A DNA stretch of 11,560 nucleotides from an uncultured Oscillospiraceae bacterium (GTDB lineage: Bacteria > Bacillota > Clostridia > Oscillospirales > Acutalibacteraceae): contig CAJMBP010000046.1 in NCBI GenBank assembly GCA_905211675.1, positions 1 through 11,560 on the forward strand, read 5' to 3'. The notes under the pieces are model-generated. The model was given only the letters and a program-made list of their open reading frames with translations, was not told where the DNA came from and searched no databases. Below are positions 7,545 through 11,560 of the stretch, piece after piece. Each line of letters starts with the position of its first letter. Position 1 is the stretch's first letter. A program made the position numbers and the translations under genes.

Positions 7545-7707
7545 TTATAGTGATTTTTCTATACTTTCAAGCGAATAGTAATACGCACCCTCAAACAGCT
7601 TCATTTCAAATATTTGAAACATACTATTACCATCTATATCCTAATAATTAATGATAATATTTTTAGGATATCCGTTTTCACTCTTTTCATATTCACTTTC
7701 TAATAGT
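7545..7707 (-). pseudogene. Detached 3' end of the two-TM membrane protein gene
   Basis: Reading the minus strand past the stop at 7708 but in the +1 frame gives a protein-like tail. It starts HKLLESEYEKSENGYPKNI, runs to an in-frame TAG at 7641-7643, and continues DIDGNSMFQIFEMKLF to LESIEKSL and a TAA at 7545-7547. The part around YPKNIIINY and DIDGN resembles the final beta strands of this kind of membrane protein (inference from general pattern). Two lesions explain the break: one extra A in the A6 run at 7713-7718 (five As restore the frame), and the TAG replacing one sense codon. Expressed protein would stop at 7708. A sequencing error could explain the first lesion but hardly both. Confidence 0.65.
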
Positions 7708-8175
7708 TTATGTTTTTTCAGAGTTAGAGTAAGAGAATACAATTTCCTTTTTCTTACCAGTAGGCAATAATTGATATAAATAATGCCCATTTACAGCAAC
7801 ATTACTGATCGGGAACTCTCCAACATTAGAAATAGTTATCTTGAACTTTTCCTCGTCTTTACATAAATCCGAAAAATCAACTGCGAAGATTGGCCGTATT
7901 TTATTTATACGCTCTTTTGCCTGCTTATAATCTTCTTTATCATTATAATATGTAGTTTGCAAAACAGTAATAACACTGACGAATAATGTTCCGGCAAACG
8001 GCAGATAACCTCCTATAAAGGCAAGCCAATCGCTTTTATTTAAATTAATCCCTGCCGAAATAAAGCATTCATCTCTAAAAATAAAATATATAGAAATAAA
8101 TCCTACTATCACGAGTAGCATTGTTGCCAATAAAATCCATTTATATGTTTTGACAAAAGATTTATGATTTTTCAT
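7708..8175 (-). CDS. Two-TM membrane protein of unknown function, C-terminally truncated
   Basis: I do not recognise a named family. The 155 residues have a short basic start (MKNHKSFVKTYK), TM1 at about 13-35 and TM2 at about 50-72 (DWLAFIGGYLPFAGTLF). A charged helix follows at 75-93, then a soluble beta-rich segment (KITISNVGEFPISNVAVNG, KKKEIVFSYS). This layout is common among hypothetical Firmicutes membrane proteins near defence or mobile genes. GTG at 8196 is in frame, but ATG 8175 is chosen for AGGAGA seven bases upstream. The ORF ends abruptly at 7708; the rest of the domain is readable in another frame (see 7545-7707), so this is probably the surviving 5' part of a broken gene. It lies just downstream of the hairpin at 8193-8225. 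Confidence 0.6.
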   Translation of the reverse strand: MKNHKSFVKTYKWILLATMLLVIVGFISIYFIFRDECFISAGINLNKSDWLAFIGGYLPFAGTLFVSVITVLQTTYYNDKEDYKQAKERINKIRPIFAVDFSDLCKDEEKFKITISNVGEFPISNVAVNGHYLYQLLPTGKKKEIVFSYSNSEKT

Positions 8176-8192
8176 ACATATATCTCCTATAA

Positions 8193-8225
8193 ACACAAGC
8201 CGGAGGGGTAAGCTCCGGCTTGTGT
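8193..8225 (-). terminator. 13-bp perfect hairpin, probable terminator of the 8237-8545 gene
   Basis: ACACAAGCCGGAG (8193-8205) pairs exactly with CTCCGGCTTGTGT (8213-8225) around a 7-nt loop. On the minus strand it begins 11 bases after the 8237 stop and is followed by TTTAT, a short U-tract, so it would terminate minus-strand transcription. The plus strand side has no T-run. It ends shortly before the ribosome binding site of the 8175 gene, which would then depend on readthrough; no separate promoter was found for it. Confidence 0.65.
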
Positions 8226-8236
8226 GGGTTATTATG

Positions 8237-8545
8237 TTACATCATTTTAGCGTCGCCGTTCCAAATTTTCTCATCATCATTTGACCATCTTATTTTTTCT
8301 TTGTTTTTAACAAAATTGTTACAAACATCATAATGAGTGAATTGGAAAAACGCAACTTTATTTGTATCGGTTGCATCGATTACCACTAACAAACGGTGGT
8401 ATTCACCTTGATATTCATTTTCATTCAGCCAACTTTTATTGGCAAAATCAAGAGCGTCATATTCATTTTCAAACGAATTACTAACGGTTTCGAAATCTTT
8501 CACAATTTCTTCTCTAAATTTATTATATGTCATTCCGTAAAACAT
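8237..8545 (-). CDS. Small hypothetical protein (102 aa)
   Basis: Not recognised. A soluble, rather acidic protein with no signal peptide or TM segment. Residues 5-45 look helical (NKFREEIVKDFETVSNSF, YDALDFANKSWL), followed by an alternating hydrophobic strand (RLLVVIDATD) and a strand or helix with aromatic residues (VAFFQFTHYDVC). The start is firm: AAGGAG nine bases before ATG 8545. It follows the TIR gene after 84 bp, and a hairpin terminator comes after its stop. The 84-bp gap holds no convincing promoter, so it may be the last gene of the TIR transcript; that would fit an accessory or regulatory partner, but this is only positional inference. It does not look like Avd or a reverse transcriptase. 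Confidence 0.7.
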   Translation of the reverse strand: MFYGMTYNKFREEIVKDFETVSNSFENEYDALDFANKSWLNENEYQGEYHRLLVVIDATDTNKVAFFQFTHYDVCNNFVKNKEKIRWSNDDEKIWNGDAKMM

Positions 8546-8629
8546 AGTTTTTAACTCCTTAAAACGATTAAATTGTTATCTTATAATTTGCGCCTACTGC
8601 GCTGAGTGGATGATTTGAGATTTGAAGAT

Positions 8630-11032
8630 TTAAGAGTTTAGATCGATCCACAAAGCGGGGCGAACGGCACGATCACCGTAGCGGACACCGTAGCCGATCT
8701 CGTCGACAGTGCCGTCAATGTCGACATAGGCGGCATAATACTGATAGTAGCCGGGCGACCGCAGCCACCACCAGCAGTTGCCACTGTCGCTTTCCCAAGC
8801 GCCATTAGCAACTGCATAATCCGTAGGCTTACACTGTCTTGCACTATCGGAGCTGAAATACTTATTGACTTCTGTTATACTGAGTAAGAATACTTGATCC
8901 TGCGTTGCATTGCCCAGATTGGTGCTATAGTAGGGGTTCTTATCTGCAGAAACGGTCACTGTAGGAATCATCGCCTTTTCTTCGGCAGAAAATGCCGCAT
9001 TAATAAAATCATTATTTAACCACTTACGAAGTGTGCAGGTCTCCCAAGTAACGCCCGTATAGCTTGTATTGTATGGCTTGCAGTCAAGGGCTTCTTTGCT
9101 AATAACAAGGATTTTTGTTCCTTCTTTTGCCAAACCCAGCCACTCGATGTCTTCTTGACCGTTAGATTTATTATTGTCCTGCTCATACGAACCAAATCTA
9201 TATGTATCTCCAACATTTACGCTTTTAACTTTATTCCATACTTCTTCGCCATATATATTAATATTGCATTCCTCGATTTTATTAGCACTGTCTTTATATC
9301 CTTCAAGTGCCTCAAACACTAATATTGCTTCGCCATATTTTCCTGCATCCATCAGCGCCATCGCATCGTTGTATTTGCCGTTAGGAATAATAACAGTATT
9401 CAAAACGATTATAAAAGCAATAACAGCGCAAACGATAGGGGTTGTGATAATGGCAATTTTCTTGTTTCGTTTTGCAATGCGTTCTGCTTCTTTGCGTGCA
9501 ATTTCCGCTTGGCGTTCTTTTTCTAAACGATCTGCCTCTGCCTTTGCCTTGATTTCCTCTATCTTCTTTTGGCAGGTGTAAATCTTTTCATCGGCATCCT
9601 TCCAACCGGAGATAGATTCAAGCAGTTTTATGGCGGCTTCGTAATTGGATATAACCTCACCGCTCATTTTAGATTTGCCTTCGGAGAGAATGGCATCCTT
9701 TCTTGCTATCTCCGCTTTTTCGTAGCATGACTGTACAAGAACGGCAGAATCTTGATATTCATCAATGGATTCAAAGAGATACGCTGCTTCCTTATAAGCA
9801 CTCTCGGTATTTGCCGCAGACATCGCATTTTTTGCACGGGTATAGATACTATCAAGGCGGGCATTTTCATTGCGGGTATTGATATGTTCAATGTAGCCCG
9901 TAAGTGCGGACTTTAACTTCTCGTCAGCAAAGCGGACGGCTTTTTGATAATTATTGTTATGATCAAAGGGTTCTGCTTGGTCTTTTAAAGATTCCTGCTT
10001 TCTTACCCTTAATTCGGACAATAATTTGCCCAAATAGGCAGAGGCGTTTTCAGGATCAATATCCAGTACCTTTTCGCAGTATTCGTTGGCAGAGTTCCAA
10101 TCGCCATCTTCCAGGAACATAAAGGCGCGCTTCAAAAGCGGAGCAGTGTTGGCATTTCCTCCGCTGATTACTGTTTCTTTGACAACGGTTGTTTTAGGGG
10201 TGTCTGCCTGTGCAATCTTTTTGATACCACGGATCAAGTCCTGCATAAAGCCGAGCTTAGACATATCCTGCGCCTGAAGGTGTGAAAATTCTTCGGGCAG
10301 GTCGTATGGGTCCATATCGCGATACGCGGGAATTAAAACCTTTTTACCGCCCGACTGCTTTACAAGCGCAAGGTAACGGCTCCATTCGTTCTTTACCCAT
10401 ACGGCGTTGAAATACTCCGGTTTCGTGCCGAGAACCACCATCACCTTTGAACTGTTAAGGGCGGCAAAAATATAGGGTTCATAAGCAGAGCCGAGCTTGT
10501 CTTCCAATGTAATACGGGCAAAGAAGACTTTGAACCCTTCCTGAGTTAACTGATGATAAAGATCATTTGCTAAAACGCTATCCGGAGTTCTTCTGCCGGA
10601 ATTGTCAGTTTCTTTGTAGCAGATAAACACATCAAATGGCTCTTCTTTGTTTGAAATTTCAAGAATACCCTTTTGAATTTCGTTGATAGCCTTGGCTTCT
10701 TCCTCGTAAATACTGCGTTGATAACCATCTGCGTACTGTAATGCAGACTTATAGTTATCATCATCGAAGATAGATGTAAACTGAGCTCTGTTTACAGTAG
10801 GGATACGCTTATGAGAAGAAGGATCTTCAACGTACTCAATACCGTAACGGCAAAGCACCAGCGACCAATACGCCTCGGCATCAGTATTATCTTCGTTGAG
10901 TATCTGCTCATAGATGCCCATAGCTTTATCAAATTCATTATTGCGACGAAAATGGTTTGCACGATCATAAAGGTTCGCCTTTTTGTCATTGTCAAGGCGG
11001 GCAGGGTTTGCTTTGTGCCGCAGCTGTCGCAT
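8630..11032 (-). CDS. TIR domain protein with helical repeats, one TM segment and C-terminal DUF6273-like domain
   Basis: Large multidomain membrane protein; 800 residues in this frame, 823 once the frameshifted zinc ribbon (10999-11100) is rejoined. Residues 12-60 are a TPR-like unit (ANHFRRNNEFDKAMGIYEQI). Residues 132-245 are a TIR domain (DVFICYKETD, GFKVFFARITLED, SSKVMVVLGTKPEY, VKNEWSRYLAL, KKVLIPAYRDMD). E185 in GSAYEPYIFAALNSS sits where NADase TIRs carry the catalytic Glu. Residues 295-490 are TPR-like repeats, including LFESIDEYQDSA and LLESISGWKDAD; a related unit recurs after the membrane (VFEALEGYKDSA). A charged coiled coil (about 484-524) leads through RIAKRNKK to one TM helix (525-549). 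The basic flank predicts N-terminus inside, C-terminus outside. Residues about 597-800 resemble DUF6273 (DTYRFGSY, LRKWLNNDF, WWWLRSPG, AVRPALWI). Function is inferred: a membrane sensor with an inward-facing TIR effector. The ATG at 11032 lacks a good ribosome binding site; the natural start is probably GTG 11100. Confidence 0.85.
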   Translation of the reverse strand: MRQLRHKANPARLDNDKKANLYDRANHFRRNNEFDKAMGIYEQILNEDNTDAEAYWSLVLCRYGIEYVEDPSSHKRIPTVNRAQFTSIFDDDNYKSALQYADGYQRSIYEEEAKAINEIQKGILEISNKEEPFDVFICYKETDNSGRRTPDSVLANDLYHQLTQEGFKVFFARITLEDKLGSAYEPYIFAALNSSKVMVVLGTKPEYFNAVWVKNEWSRYLALVKQSGGKKVLIPAYRDMDPYDLPEEFSHLQAQDMSKLGFMQDLIRGIKKIAQADTPKTTVVKETVISGGNANTAPLLKRAFMFLEDGDWNSANEYCEKVLDIDPENASAYLGKLLSELRVRKQESLKDQAEPFDHNNNYQKAVRFADEKLKSALTGYIEHINTRNENARLDSIYTRAKNAMSAANTESAYKEAAYLFESIDEYQDSAVLVQSCYEKAEIARKDAILSEGKSKMSGEVISNYEAAIKLLESISGWKDADEKIYTCQKKIEEIKAKAEADRLEKERQAEIARKEAERIAKRNKKIAIITTPIVCAVIAFIIVLNTVIIPNGKYNDAMALMDAGKYGEAILVFEALEGYKDSANKIEECNINIYGEEVWNKVKSVNVGDTYRFGSYEQDNNKSNGQEDIEWLGLAKEGTKILVISKEALDCKPYNTSYTGVTWETCTLRKWLNNDFINAAFSAEEKAMIPTVTVSADKNPYYSTNLGNATQDQVFLLSITEVNKYFSSDSARQCKPTDYAVANGAWESDSGNCWWWLRSPGYYQYYAAYVDIDGTVDEIGYGVRYGDRAVRPALWIDLNS

Positions 11033-11100
11033 ACGCCGACAGTTGCCCCCTGCTCAAATTCGATTGTGCCCCCGCACATTTTACACTTAAATACGGACAC
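10999..11100 (-). pseudogene. Frameshifted zinc-ribbon N-terminus of the TIR gene
   Basis: From GTG 11100, with GAGGAG eight bases upstream, the frame encodes MSVFKCKMCGGTIEFEQG and continues to CDSCGTKQTLP. This is a four-cysteine zinc ribbon (C6, C9, C24, C27). Homologous TIR proteins in gut Firmicutes, as I recall them, run from this ribbon directly into RLDNDKKANLYDRANHFR. Here that continuation is in another frame. The junction reads CTGCCCGCC at about 11003-10996, and one more C (CTG CCC CGC CTT) restores a single 823-residue ORF. Beyond the junction this frame stays open until 10792 with sequence that does not resemble protein. Either a mutation or sequencing error, or a site of ribosomal slippage. 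The start lies 12 bp after the stop of the upstream membrane gene. Confidence 0.75.
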
Positions 11101-11112
11101 GGTTTATTCTCC

Positions 11113-11560
11113 TCACTTTAAAAGCTTACATCTTTTGTTTCTATCGGTTATCAAAACAATCAATTCATCTGCAACGGTGTTAATATCCTTATCGTCAGCG
11201 TTTGCCGCCGTGGCAAACTGATTAAATTTGATTGCGATTTCACTTTCTATTCCGGAAAGTCCGTCGTTTGACATCGGGTCGGAATAGCGAACTGCCTCAT
11301 AAACCTTTTTGCAGGCTGCTTTTGCTTCGGGCGTTGCGGCACGGGCAATCAAGCCTTCGGAATCAACCGTAAGCGATTTTATAAAAGAGGTTTGCGATTT
11401 GATTTTATCATCGGTTGCAGATACAATTTCTGCCGCGGCGCTTGCCTTAACAAGTGAGATTGCATTAAAGCCTAAAATTACAAAGCAGGCGATAATTCCT
11501 ATCCAATTAGGCAGATTAGGTATTACCATGCAAACGGTGCCTGCAATAAGGGTTAAAACA
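11113..11560 (-). CDS. Membrane protein of unknown function, 5' end outside window
   Basis: The frame is open through base 11560, so the true start probably lies outside; ATG 11529 is only internal, since VLTLIAGTVC before it continues a hydrophobic stretch. Two TM segments are visible, VLTLIAGTVCMVIP and WIGIIACFVILGFNAISL. A soluble C-terminal domain of about 115 residues follows, probably mostly helical (KAACKKVYEAVRYSDPMS, then GIESEIAIKFNQFATAA), ending DELIVLITDRNKRCKLLK. I do not recognise a named family. The stop at 11113 is 12 bp from the GTG of the zinc ribbon-TIR gene, whose ribosome binding site overlaps this gene's end. The two are therefore very likely cotranscribed and may act together at the membrane. 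Confidence 0.75.
   Translation of the reverse strand, partial: VLTLIAGTVCMVIPNLPNWIGIIACFVILGFNAISLVKASAAAEIVSATDDKIKSQTSFIKSLTVDSEGLIARAATPEAKAACKKVYEAVRYSDPMSNDGLSGIESEIAIKFNQFATAANADDKDINTVADELIVLITDRNKRCKLLK

Noticed and set aside
7641..7643. TAG recoded as a sense codon
   Set aside because: The same gene also has a frameshift, so pseudogenisation explains both; no other internal TAG readthrough was seen.
8581..8640. Terminator or DGR-type hairpin after the TIR gene
   Set aside because: Only a weak GCGC-AGTAG-GCGC fold without a T-run or GNRA loop, plus short AAATCT repeats; not enough to call.
10792..10998. Continuation of the zinc-ribbon frame past 10999
   Set aside because: The translation does not resemble protein and overlaps the well-conserved TIR gene frame; treated as out-of-frame readthrough after a frameshift.
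7500..11560. A complete DGR (RT, Avd, template repeat) in the window
   Set aside because: No RT motif, no Avd-like four-helix protein and no second copy of the 8641-8770 scaffold were seen on either strand.
1..11560. CRISPR arrays, tRNA or rRNA genes, insertion sequences
   Set aside because: No spaced direct repeats, cloverleaf-like sequence, transposase or long inverted terminal repeats were seen.

Overview
The window looks like a chromosomal segment of a low-to-moderate GC Gram-positive anaerobe of the class Clostridia, probably a gut Oscillospiraceae/Ruminococcaceae-type organism. The evidence is strong AGGAG-type ribosome binding sites, sigma-A-like promoters, a ThyX-type thymidylate synthase, a PduL-type phosphotransacylase, a clostridial long-form PRPP synthetase, an mltG/U32 gene pair as in Bacillus, and a DUF6273-type domain common in gut Firmicutes. 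This is inferred from gene content; no rRNA or other marker gene is present.

Positions 1-6101 hold a seven-gene housekeeping run on the minus strand. In transcription order it is thyX, tmk, a DJ-1/PfpI protein, mltG, a U32/TrhP-type tRNA hydroxylation protein, pduL and hemW (cut by the window edge). Most genes overlap or nearly abut. A near-consensus promoter (TTGATA-17-TATAAT) precedes thyX, and a second good promoter lies in the only sizeable gap, before pduL. thyX and tmk perform successive steps of dTTP synthesis.

Positions 6102-6304 are an AT-rich divergent promoter region. Reading right is prs (PRPP synthetase), closed by a clear intrinsic terminator at 7468-7508.

Positions 7509-11560 form an accessory region, again on the minus strand. 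Its order of transcription is: a membrane protein cut by the right window edge; a large zinc ribbon-TIR-repeat-TM-DUF6273 protein whose first 34 codons are split off by a one-base frameshift; a small unknown protein; a strong hairpin; and a two-TM membrane protein whose 3' end is broken by a frameshift and an in-frame TAG. The TIR gene is the most interesting object. It has a cytosolic TIR with a Glu at the usual NADase position, one TM segment, and a predicted extracellular C-terminal domain. The last ~35 codons of that domain show the NNY/adenine-depleted pattern expected of a diversity-generating-retroelement (DGR) variable region. No reverse transcriptase, Avd or template repeat is in the window, so any DGR link would have to be remote.
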